Of a DNA stretch of 13,096 bases, positions 7,202-13,096 are shown piece by piece. The notes under the pieces are model-generated. The model did no database searches. It had not been told where the DNA came from and saw only the letters and a program-made list of their open reading frames with translations. The first letter of the stretch is position 1; every line of letters starts with the position of its first letter. A program made the translations under genes and the position numbers. Source of the stretch: Aestuariivirga sp. (GTDB lineage: Bacteria > Pseudomonadota > Alphaproteobacteria > Rhizobiales > Aestuariivirgaceae); contig JADCDC010000508.1 in assembly GCA_020252385.1 (NCBI GenBank), positions 1 to 13,096 on the forward strand, in the 5' to 3' direction.

Positions 7202-8857
7202 ATGACGGTAGACGTGACACCCAAGGCAGATGACGCGGAATTGGCGGCCAGCGTACGCGCGGAGCTTGAGCGCATACTCGGGTCTGCAACCTTTTCCCTG
7301 TCCCAGCGCCATCGCAACTTCCTCACCTACATCGTCGAGGACACGCTGGCTGGGCGTGGCGACCGTATCAAGGCCTATACGATCGCGACATCCGCGCTCG
7401 GGCGGGATGAGAACTTCGACGCGCAGCGTGATTCGATCGTCAGGATCGAGGCAGGGCGCATTCGCCGCGAACTCGAACGCTACTACCTCACCGAGGGCGC
7501 CGGGGCGAGCCTCCGCATCGAGATTCCCAAGGGTGCCTATGTGCCGCAGTTCGTGGCCGGGGCCTGTGGCGGCCAGCCGGCGGCCACGGAGCCGCGCGCC
7601 CAGCGTCCGTACCGCGGCCCCCGGCTGCTCGTCGTTCCCTTCGAGCGCAGTCCGGAAAGCGAAGGCTACCCGGGCTTCGAACGGGCCTTCGCACGCCAGA
7701 TCATCGCGGGGCTCACGCGCTTCACCACGATCATGGTCTTCGGCCCGGAGACCGCGCGTGGTCATGATTCAGGGATAGACCTGCACGACCTTCCGAACAG
7801 GCTGGATGTGGACTATGTCCTCACGGGCACGCTGACGCTAACGTCAGGCCGGCTTTCGGCGGAGCTGCTTCTTCAGGAGGTGCCCGAGGGGCGATTCGTC
7901 TGGTCTGAGCGCTTTGAGCGCATGTTCGAGCCCAAGGATCTTCACGCCCTCAGGGACGAGATCGCCAGTCTGATCGTGCAGCGGCTTGCGCAGCCCTATG
8001 GCGTCCTGCACAGCAGGGCCCTTGACCACGAAGGCGACCCGCCACGCCACCTCCGCAGCTATCTCGCGGTGCTCGAGTACCATGAGTTCCTTCACACCTA
8101 TGATTCCGAGAAGATCCACGGGATTCGCGAGCATCTTGAACGCGCGATCAAGGAAGATCCGCACTTCGCGGAGGCCTACGCCTGCCTGTCGATGGCCGAG
8201 ACCAACACGGAGCGCTTCAAGTCATATCCGATCCATCAGGCGGGCGCGTCGCTGGAGCGTGCCAACATGCTTGCCAGGCACGCGATCCTGCTGGCGCCCA
8301 ATTCCAGCCGGGCCTACCATGCCCTCGCCATGGCGCTGTGGTTCTCGGGAGAGACTGCCGAAAGCCTTGAGGCCTATCACACAGCCCTCTCCCTCAATCC
8401 ATTCGATGCGGAAGTGATGGCCGATCTTGCGCTGCGGCACGCCGTACAGATGGACTGGCAGAAGGCGCTGCCGCTGGTGCAGGAATCCTTCCGGCGCAAT
8501 CCGAACCAGCCCGACGCATATCACATGGTGCCGTTCCTCTACCATTTCGCGGAAGGCCATGGGGCCGAAGCGCTGAAACATGCCCGGCGAATCAACGTGG
8601 ACAAGTTGCTCTTTGGCCAGCTTGCGGTTGTGGCAGCCGCAGTACTTGCGGGGCAGATGGAACTCGCGCGGAAGATGGCCCAGAACATCGAGCGCATCAA
8701 CCCTGGCTATGGCCGGCGTTTCCATGCCGATGCGAGATCGCGCAACATTCACCCGGTGCTGGTCAGTCGCCTGGCGGAAGCGCTGCACAAGGCGGGCATG
8801 CCGCATGTGCTGGAGGACGAAGACCGCTGTGCCCAGGTGCTGCCGAAGCTCGCCTGA
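7202..8857 (+). CDS. TPR-repeat protein with TolB-like domain, probable transcriptional regulator
   Basis: 551 residues, predicted soluble and cytoplasmic with no signal peptide or membrane helix. Residues about 20-118 form the N-terminal domain found before TPR regions in many alphaproteobacterial and acidobacterial proteins: FSLSQRHRNFLTYIVEDTLAG, KAYTIATSALGR, SIVRIEAGRIRRELERYY, then RIEIPKGAYVPQF; I suspect a divergent winged-helix DNA-binding fold. Residues about 139-270 resemble the TolB-like domain of adenylate-cyclase-associated proteins (RLLVVPFERS, YVLTGTLT, FVWSERFERMF, LRDEIASLIVQRL). Residues about 300-480 hold TPR helices (HLERAIKEDPHFAEAYACLS, AYHTALSLNPFDAEV). GGAAGG (7190-7195) precedes the ATG by 6 bases. 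Located between two divergent operons that share a 15-base promoter motif, it is the best local candidate for their regulator. No catalytic cyclase domain is present. DNA binding and the signal it senses are inferred. Confidence 0.85.
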   Translation: MTVDVTPKADDAELAASVRAELERILGSATFSLSQRHRNFLTYIVEDTLAGRGDRIKAYTIATSALGRDENFDAQRDSIVRIEAGRIRRELERYYLTEGAGASLRIEIPKGAYVPQFVAGACGGQPAATEPRAQRPYRGPRLLVVPFERSPESEGYPGFERAFARQIIAGLTRFTTIMVFGPETARGHDSGIDLHDLPNRLDVDYVLTGTLTLTSGRLSAELLLQEVPEGRFVWSERFERMFEPKDLHALRDEIASLIVQRLAQPYGVLHSRALDHEGDPPRHLRSYLAVLEYHEFLHTYDSEKIHGIREHLERAIKEDPHFAEAYACLSMAETNTERFKSYPIHQAGASLERANMLARHAILLAPNSSRAYHALAMALWFSGETAESLEAYHTALSLNPFDAEVMADLALRHAVQMDWQKALPLVQESFRRNPNQPDAYHMVPFLYHFAEGHGAEALKHARRINVDKLLFGQLAVVAAAVLAGQMELARKMAQNIERINPGYGRRFHADARSRNIHPVLVSRLAEALHKAGMPHVLEDEDRCAQVLPKLA

Positions 8858-8876
8858 TCCCTCTGGCATCAACGTT

Positions 8877-8894
8877 CGGCTGCAGGGGCAGCCG
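8877..8894 (+). terminator. Stem-loop after the TPR gene, weak terminator candidate
   Basis: CGGCTGC (8877-8883), loop AGGG, GCAGCCG (8888-8894): a perfect 7-bp stem, 20 bases past the TPR gene stop. No T-run follows, so any termination would be Rho-dependent or partial. It separates the TPR gene from the operator motif and the porin operon. Confidence 0.35.
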
Positions 8895-8901
8895 CCGCCT
8901 A

Positions 8902-8916
8902 ACAGTGACTCACACA
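8902..8916 (+). promoter_or_regulatory. Candidate operator, copy 2 (ACAGTGACTCACACA)
   Basis: The same 15 bases as copy 1 at 7071-7085, here oriented toward the porin operon. The palindromic core GTGACTCAC is at 8905-8913. It ends 71 bases before the chosen porin start (8988), and 44 bases before the alternative ATG at 8961. A small hairpin, CGGTG-GTGAG-CACCG (8921-8935), follows directly. The shared sequence and orientation suggest control of both operons by one factor. Confidence 0.55.
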
Positions 8917-8987
8917 GCCCCGGTGGTGAGCACCGCCCCGTTGGCGGTAGCTTCCTCCACATGAATCTTTCTTGGGAGCCAGAGCGC

Positions 8988-10304
8988 ATGTCGATGAGAC
9001 TTCGTCGCGGCAAGCATCTTCCTTTCCTCTGCGCAGCCGTTCTCGCGGCTTTTGCCACAGGGGCTGAAGCCGCCGACCCAGCGCCTGCACCGGAGCCAGT
9101 GAGCGAGTTCCAGCGCGCCTTCCTCGATGAAGCGACCTTCACATTCCATCTCCGCAGCTATCTGCTTGACCGCTACGATGACCCGGACAGCGGCTCGACA
9201 CCCGATCCCGCAGCCTGGGCCCTTGGCGGATGGCTTGGCTATGAGACCGCGTGGCTCGGCGATTTCCTGAAGTTCGGCGTCGTCGGCTACACCTCCCAAC
9301 CCGTGTGGGCGCCGGAAGATCGCGATGGCTCCTTGCTTCTGAAGGCTGATCAGGAGGGCTATTCCGTCCTCGGCCAGGCCTATGCCGCCCTGAAGTTCGA
9401 GGAGCAGGTGCTGACGTTCTACCGGCAGATCGTGAATCAGCCGGAAGTCAATCCACAGGACAACCGCATGACGCCCAACACCTTCGAGGGCGTCTCGCTC
9501 AAGGGAGACATCGGTCCGCTCACCTATTACGCCGGCTTCCTGACGGCGATGAAGAAGCGCAACGCGGATGAGTTCGTGAACATCGCTGAGGCGGCAAGCG
9601 ACAGCATCAATGAAAACGAATATATGTATCTTGGCGGCCTCGAATTCTCGCCCATCGAGGCGGTGAAGGCCAGGACGTCGCTCTACGTCGTTCCCGATCT
9701 CCTCGCCTCGTCCTATTCCGACGCGGTCTGGACCCATCCCCTCACGGAGAGCACGAAGCTCCGCCTCTCCGGGCAGTTCATGTTCCAGTACGGCATCGGC
9801 GATGAACTTCTGACAGGCCCTGACTACGAGGCATGGATTGGCGGCATCAAGGGCGACATCATCCACAACGGCCTGACATTGACGGCGGGGTTCACCTTCG
9901 CCGGCGATTTCTCGGGCTCGCAGACCGCATGGCAGGCGAAGTATGGATCATGGCCGGGCTACACCAGCATGATCGTTGAGGACTTCAACCGCACGGAGGA
10001 GCAGGCGCTGCTCCTCGGCGCGTCCTTCGATTTCGCGGAACTTGGCGCCGAGGGCTTCATGCTCACGGCCTTGGCGGCCTTCGATCTCCATGTCGGTGAC
10101 GACCTGCAGGAGCAGAACGAGTATGACTTCACCGCCGACTACCGCCTGACTTCGCTCGAGGATAGCGCGGAGTGGAGCTGGCTGTCGCCCCTGTGGCTGC
10201 GCGCCCGCTATGCGCTCGTCGACAAGGAGGATCCCAGCGCCCAGCGCGACGATTTCCGCGTCATCGTCAATTACGAACTGCAGTTCACCGGCAGCGGGCT
10301 CTAG
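8988..10304 (+). CDS. OprD-family outer-membrane porin
   Basis: Predicted 438-residue precursor of a substrate-specific outer-membrane beta-barrel. Residues 1-28 are a signal peptide: basic RLRRGK, hydrophobic LPFLCAAVLAAFATG, and an AEA-A cleavage site near 28. The mature part carries OprD-family traits: FTFHLRSYLLDRYDD, AWALGGWLGYET, FLKFGVVGYTSQPVW, LTFYRQIVNQPEVNPQDNRM followed by TPNTFEGVSLKGDIGPLTYYAGF, with alternating aromatic strands to the end. It ends VNYELQF plus a five-residue tail (TGSGL) instead of a terminal Phe. The frame is open far upstream inside the TPR gene, but the signal peptide sets the start; GGGAG lies 9 bases before ATG 8988, and ATG 8961 is a weaker choice. In Pseudomonas, OprD passes basic amino acids. 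First gene of the rightward operon, 32 bp before the DUF3302 gene. Substrate is inferred. Confidence 0.88.
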   Translation: MSMRLRRGKHLPFLCAAVLAAFATGAEAADPAPAPEPVSEFQRAFLDEATFTFHLRSYLLDRYDDPDSGSTPDPAAWALGGWLGYETAWLGDFLKFGVVGYTSQPVWAPEDRDGSLLLKADQEGYSVLGQAYAALKFEEQVLTFYRQIVNQPEVNPQDNRMTPNTFEGVSLKGDIGPLTYYAGFLTAMKKRNADEFVNIAEAASDSINENEYMYLGGLEFSPIEAVKARTSLYVVPDLLASSYSDAVWTHPLTESTKLRLSGQFMFQYGIGDELLTGPDYEAWIGGIKGDIIHNGLTLTAGFTFAGDFSGSQTAWQAKYGSWPGYTSMIVEDFNRTEEQALLLGASFDFAELGAEGFMLTALAAFDLHVGDDLQEQNEYDFTADYRLTSLEDSAEWSWLSPLWLRARYALVDKEDPSAQRDDFRVIVNYELQFTGSGL

Positions 10305-10336
10305 CACCGGCTGCAGGGAACGAAGGTCAGGACATC

Positions 10337-10759
10337 ATGTCGGCAGAAGTGAACCCGCTCGCCCCGCACACGCTTCCCTGGTTCGTCACCGCGCCAGGCG
10401 CCACGGACATGCTCTACGTCATCACCACTGTCATCGTGATCGTTGCCGTGGTGATGCTGGGCGTCTTCTTCTTCTGGCTGCACTCGCTGCCAGAGCGCAT
10501 GGGGCACAAGAAGCTGCAGTTCGAGATCGTGGCCGTGCTGGGCCTCATCTCCCTGTTCACCCACATGCACATCTTCTGGGTCCTTGGCCTGCTCCTCGCC
10601 GTGATCGATCTTCCTGATTTCATCGGTCCCATGCGCCGGATTGCCGGTGCAACGGAAAAGATCGCAGGCATTCCCACCGAAGAACCGGACACGATCCTCG
10701 CCGCAGCGCCGCAACCCGGTGAGGGCGAGGCGCCTGCCCGTCCCGTGGAGCATGCCTGA
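10337..10759 (+). CDS. DUF3302 inner-membrane protein (YiaW/YibI-like)
   Basis: 140 residues with two transmembrane helices: about 25-48 (LYVITTVIVIVAVVMLGVFF) and 63-90 (IVAVLGLISLFTHMHIFWVL). The short charged loop between them (LPERMGHKKLQ) and the GLISLFTHMHIFW core match the pattern of DUF3302 proteins such as E. coli YiaW and YibI. The C-terminal 40 residues are a Pro/Glu/Ala-rich tail, longer than in E. coli. In E. coli these proteins are encoded immediately before a HlyD-type protein (YiaV or YibH), exactly as here, where only 2 bases separate stop and next start. Probably a partner or assembly factor of that fusion protein. The start ATG follows AGGA by 4 bases; an upstream in-frame extension to 10172 overlaps the porin gene and is not credible. 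Biochemical function is unknown. Confidence 0.85.
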   Translation: MSAEVNPLAPHTLPWFVTAPGATDMLYVITTVIVIVAVVMLGVFFFWLHSLPERMGHKKLQFEIVAVLGLISLFTHMHIFWVLGLLLAVIDLPDFIGPMRRIAGATEKIAGIPTEEPDTILAAAPQPGEGEAPARPVEHA

Positions 10760-10761
10760 TC

Positions 10762-11982
10762 ATGCTTGAAATCACCCTTTGCTCGCTGCTGACGATCCTT
10801 CCCGACTATCTCATCCGCCGCTTTCTCCAGGGCCGGAAGATCACCTTCTTCTCCGTCTGGTACGAGCTTCGCTGGGGCATCACCGGCTGCCTGATCCTCA
10901 CCGTCCTGCTGATCACCACGATCTTCTACTTTCACCCCTCCACGACCAGCGCCACCTCGGTCTTCCGTACCATTCCGGTGCTGCCCGAGTCGGTGGGGCG
11001 CGTGTCGGAGATATTTGTGAACGTGCGCGACGAGGTGAAGGAGGGCCAGCCGATCTTCAAGCTGGACAGCACGGAGCAGCAGGCGGCGCTTGAGCTGGCA
11101 AGGCGGCGCATCGCCGAAGTCGACGCCCAGATCGTCATGGCTCGGGCCGAGATTGCGGTTGCTGCCGGCCAGGTCCAGCTGGCGGAGAATTCCCGCAAGC
11201 AGATTGCCGACGAGCTGGACACCAAGCAGCAGCTGTTCGATCGCAACTCCGGCACCGTCTCCCCGCGCGAACTGGAGCGGCTCCAGACCGCGCTCACCGG
11301 TGCGGAAGGTCAGCTCGCCTCCGCATTGGCCACGCAGAACGCATCGGAGATCAGGGTTTCCACGCTCCTGCCGGCCGAGAAGGCAAGCGCCGAGGCCAAT
11401 CTGAAGCAGGCGGAGGTGGAGCTTGCCAAGATGACGGTCTATGCGGGTGTCAGCGGCAATCTGGCACAGTTCATTCTCCAGGTGGGTGACGTCGTCAATC
11501 CGATGATGCGGCCCGCCGGCATTCTCATTCCCGGGGGTGGAGGGCCGCGCCGCCTCCAGGCCGGCTTCAACCAGATCGAGGCCGGCGTCCTCAAGCCCGG
11601 AATGGCGGCCGAGGCGACCTGCGTGGCGAAGCCGCTCGAGATCATCCCCCTCGTCGTCGTGGGTGTGCAGGACTACATCGCTTCTGGACAGTTGCGCGCC
11701 GGGGAACAGCTCGTCGACGTCGCGGCAATCGCCAGGCCCGGCACGCTGCTGGTCACGCTTGAGCCGCTGTTCGCGGGCGGCCTCGACGGCATGACGCCCG
11801 GCAGCAACTGCATCGTGAACGCCTACACCAGCTTTCATGAGGAGCTGAAGAACGAAGACCTCGGAACGTTCAAGCGCTTCGGCCTGCATGCGGTTGATGC
11901 GGTCGCTCTGGTGCACGCCATGATCCTGCGTGTCCAGGCACTCTTCATCCCGGTCAAGACGCTGGTGCTCGGCAGTCACTAG
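10762..11982 (+). CDS. HlyD/EmrA-family membrane fusion protein (YiaV/YibH-like)
   Basis: 406-residue periplasmic adaptor anchored in the inner membrane. A hydrophobic N-terminus (about 1-14) and a clear membrane helix at about 38-57 (GITGCLILTVLLITTIFYF) precede the split biotinyl-lipoyl domain: VGRVSEIFVNVRDEVKEGQPIFKLD (about 78-102) and its second half at VYAGVSGNLAQFILQVGDVV. Between them, about 105-225, lies an Ala/Glu/Gln-rich coiled-coil hairpin (AEVDAQIVMARAEIAVAAGQ). A beta-barrel region with GGGGPRRLQAGFNQIEAG follows. The C-terminal part (PGSNCIVNAYTSFHEELKN, then a hydrophobic end) resembles YiaV. Start 2 bases after the DUF3302 stop; stop 4 bases before the FUSC start, so translation is probably coupled across all three. 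With the FUSC protein it recalls the AaeA/AaeB aromatic-acid efflux pair. No TolC-like gene is visible here. Cargo unknown. Confidence 0.9.
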   Translation: MLEITLCSLLTILPDYLIRRFLQGRKITFFSVWYELRWGITGCLILTVLLITTIFYFHPSTTSATSVFRTIPVLPESVGRVSEIFVNVRDEVKEGQPIFKLDSTEQQAALELARRRIAEVDAQIVMARAEIAVAAGQVQLAENSRKQIADELDTKQQLFDRNSGTVSPRELERLQTALTGAEGQLASALATQNASEIRVSTLLPAEKASAEANLKQAEVELAKMTVYAGVSGNLAQFILQVGDVVNPMMRPAGILIPGGGGPRRLQAGFNQIEAGVLKPGMAAEATCVAKPLEIIPLVVVGVQDYIASGQLRAGEQLVDVAAIARPGTLLVTLEPLFAGGLDGMTPGSNCIVNAYTSFHEELKNEDLGTFKRFGLHAVDAVALVHAMILRVQALFIPVKTLVLGSH

Positions 11983-11986
11983 ATGA

Positions 11987-12475
11987 ATGGCTCACGAACT
12001 TCTTCAGAAAATCAGAGCCGCATGGCCGGGGATCCAGCTGGCAGTTCGCGCGTCGGTCGCGGCCGTGCTGTCTCTCGTCATTGCCGGCTGGCTGGAACTG
12101 CACTATCCGATCTATGCCTTCATTGCTGCCGTCATTGTGACGGATCTGAACCCTGCAGTCAGCCGCAAGCTGGCGCTGCGCCGTATCGGCGCCACCCTCG
12201 TGGGCGCGATCTGCGGCGCCTCGCTCAGCTTTCTGACACCCGGCGTATGGGTCGTCGGCGTGGGCATACTTCTGGCGATGCTGCTGGCGCAGGCTCTGAG
12301 GGCCGGGGAGGGTGCGCGCGTCGCCGGCTACATCAGCGGCATCGTCCTGCTCGATCACAGTGCGGCGCCTTGGGACTATGCGCTGCACCGCTTTCTCGAA
12401 ACGGCTCTCGGCGTGCTGATCGCCTGGGCGATCAGCTACGTGCCCAAACTCATCGACTTCCAGGGGAAGGATTGA
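11987..12475 (+). CDS. Short FUSC-family (aromatic acid exporter-like) inner-membrane protein
   Basis: 162 residues, essentially one transmembrane bundle of about five or six helices. The segment YPIYAFIAAVIVTDLNPAVS (about 40-59) followed by RRIGATLVGAICGASLSF (65-82) matches the FUSC/ArAE signature, in which a helix ending in a conserved S is followed by an R-I-G-T-x-x-G-A helix. Later helices are GVGILLAMLLAQAL, VAGYISGIVLL and the C-terminal LGVLIAWAISYVPKLI. AaeB and related exporters are about 650 residues with two such halves and soluble domains, so this is a half-size form that would need to oligomerise. It starts 4 bases after the HlyD stop. A nearer ATG at 11983 opens a different, antisense-like frame and is rejected. 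Probable inner-membrane partner of the HlyD protein; direct transport activity is inferred. Confidence 0.83.
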   Translation: MAHELLQKIRAAWPGIQLAVRASVAAVLSLVIAGWLELHYPIYAFIAAVIVTDLNPAVSRKLALRRIGATLVGAICGASLSFLTPGVWVVGVGILLAMLLAQALRAGEGARVAGYISGIVLLDHSAAPWDYALHRFLETALGVLIAWAISYVPKLIDFQGKD

Positions 12476-12608
12476 ATCCGCTCCCGCCATGGGCACGCTT
12501 CGCCGCATCCGGGCCAAGAGCGGCCGTCGCACATGAGCTTTGGCGCCTGCGAGGCAGCTTCGACGGACCAGGCAGATTTCTTCGCGCATCAAGATGAACG
12601 CCCTTCAC

Positions 12609-12613
12609 AGGAG
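12609..12613 (+). promoter_or_regulatory. Ribosome binding site selecting a GTG start for the DUF3300 gene
   Basis: AGGAG, 7 bases before GTG 12621. An in-frame ATG at 12594 would place this site inside the coding region and put nine charged residues before the signal peptide, so GTG is preferred. Confidence 0.75.
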
Positions 12614-12620
12614 AAAGACC

Positions 12621-13096
12621 GTGAAACGAGCACAAAGACTCCTCCTCTCCGCCGCCCTCGCTGCGGCTCTTGGCATCGGGGTCCTGCCAGCCGCGGCTCA
12701 GGATGTGCCTGCGAGTGCCCCCGCAGCGGAGGTCCAGGCGCCCGAGCCCCTGACGGCGGAGGAACTCGAAATCCTCGTCGCGCGCATCGCTCTCTATCCG
12801 GACGAGCTCGTGGCGCTGATCTCGGCCGCGTCCCTCTATCCGCTGCAGGTGATCGAGGCCGACAGGTTCCTGGCGGATCTCAAGACCGACAAGAACCTCA
12901 AGCCCAAGTCGGACTGGGATGGAAGCATCGTCTCGCTGCTGAACTATCCCGAGATCGTCCGCATGATGAGCGACGACCTCGACTGGACGAAGATGATGGG
13001 CGAGGCGATCGTCAGCCAGCAGAATGACGTGCTGGCCGCCATCCAGCAGCTGCGCGAGAAAGCCGTCGCCCAGAACATCATCAAGTCGGATGACAA
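12621..13096 (+). CDS. DUF3300 exported protein, C-terminus beyond window
   Basis: 158 residues are visible before the right edge cuts the frame. Residues 1-26 form a signal peptide (KRAQRLLLSAALAAALGIG, then PAAAQ-D cleavage). After a Pro/Ala-rich stretch, the DUF3300 signature begins: LTAEELEILVARIALYPDELVALISAASLYPLQVIEADRF (about 44-83), then SDWDGSIVSLLNYPEIVRMM and LDWTKMMGEAIVSQQNDVLAAIQQLREKA (about 97-148). These match the family's IALYPDDL, YPLEV, LDWT and Q-x-x-LR-x-x-A pattern. The family is exported and its function unknown; it is often encoded beside a DUF2950 protein, which may lie just to the right. The 145-bp gap from the FUSC gene holds nothing I can identify, so it may be the fifth gene of the porin operon or have its own promoter. 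A low-complexity His/Arg/Gly C-terminal tail, common in the family, cannot be checked here. Confidence 0.87.
   Translation, partial: MKRAQRLLLSAALAAALGIGVLPAAAQDVPASAPAAEVQAPEPLTAEELEILVARIALYPDELVALISAASLYPLQVIEADRFLADLKTDKNLKPKSDWDGSIVSLLNYPEIVRMMSDDLDWTKMMGEAIVSQQNDVLAAIQQLREKAVAQNIIKSDD

Noticed and set aside
8580..8987. Upstream extension of the porin frame to 8580
   Set aside because: It overlaps the 3' end of the TPR gene out of frame, has no family similarity, and would bury a clear signal peptide in the middle of the protein.
8222..11979. Minus-strand open frames at 8222-9142, 8910-9866 and 10414-11979
   Set aside because: Antisense to the TPR, porin, DUF3302 and HlyD genes; composition is shadow-like and no family motif or ribosome site supports them.
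11983..12597. 204-residue frame starting at ATG 11983
   Set aside because: The overlapping frame from 11987 encodes a clear FUSC membrane protein; the 11983 frame is Arg/Gly/Ser-rich without any domain.
12594..12620. ATG 12594 as start of the DUF3300 gene
   Set aside because: It overlaps the ribosome site AGGAG and adds a charged leader before a normal signal peptide; GTG 12621 fits better, though ATG 12594 is not excluded.
1..13096. tRNA, rRNA, CRISPR array, insertion sequence, attachment site or prophage gene
   Set aside because: Looked for on both strands; no cloverleaf-like sequence, regularly spaced repeat, transposase or integrase motif was seen.

Overview
The window is GC-rich, densely coded bacterial chromosome (or large replicon) DNA with almost no gene-free space. 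Codon use with G/C at third positions, the mix of families and the long antisense shadow frames fit an alphaproteobacterium, most likely of the Hyphomicrobiales (rhizobial) type. That assignment is inferred from style only; no rRNA or other marker is present. I see no tRNA, rRNA, CRISPR array, transposase or phage gene.

Left half (1-7024) is transcribed leftward. In transcription order it holds a 101-residue protein of unknown function (7024-6719), a very large fold-type-I PLP amino-acid decarboxylase of the Orn/Lys/Arg group (6589-3893), an AspT-family amino-acid exchanger with two central RCK_C domains (3782-2091), a GltS-family glutamate/Na+ symporter (2065-818), and a Ca2+/H+ antiporter of the Cax type running off the left edge (799-1). 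Gaps are 129, 110, 25 and 18 bp, so the last four genes probably form one transcript. A perfect 14-bp GC stem-loop lies just after the decarboxylase stop and may tune the step into the transporter genes. Decarboxylase plus precursor/product exchanger is the classic layout of a proton-consuming, acid-resistance or decarboxylative energy module.

Right half (7202-13096) is transcribed rightward. A TPR protein with a TolB-like middle domain and a rhizobial-type N-terminal domain (7202-8857, probable regulator) is followed by an OprD-family outer-membrane porin (8988-10304), a DUF3302 inner-membrane protein resembling YiaW/YibI (10337-10759), a HlyD/EmrA-type membrane fusion protein resembling YiaV/YibH (10762-11982), a short FUSC-type inner-membrane protein (11987-12475), and the start of an exported DUF3300 protein (12621 onward, cut by the right edge).

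The two halves look linked. An identical 15-base motif, ACAGTGACTCACACA, lies in the promoter region of each operon, in the same orientation relative to transcription (7071-7085 read leftward and 8902-8916 read rightward). OprD porins are known for uptake of basic amino acids in Pseudomonas, which suits an Orn/Lys/Arg decarboxylase. My working model is one co-regulated envelope and amino-acid decarboxylation system for acid or envelope stress: porin entry, decarboxylation, product exchange, Ca2+/H+ adjustment, and a HlyD/FUSC export arm. The gene identities are well supported at family level; the unified system and its substrates are inference.
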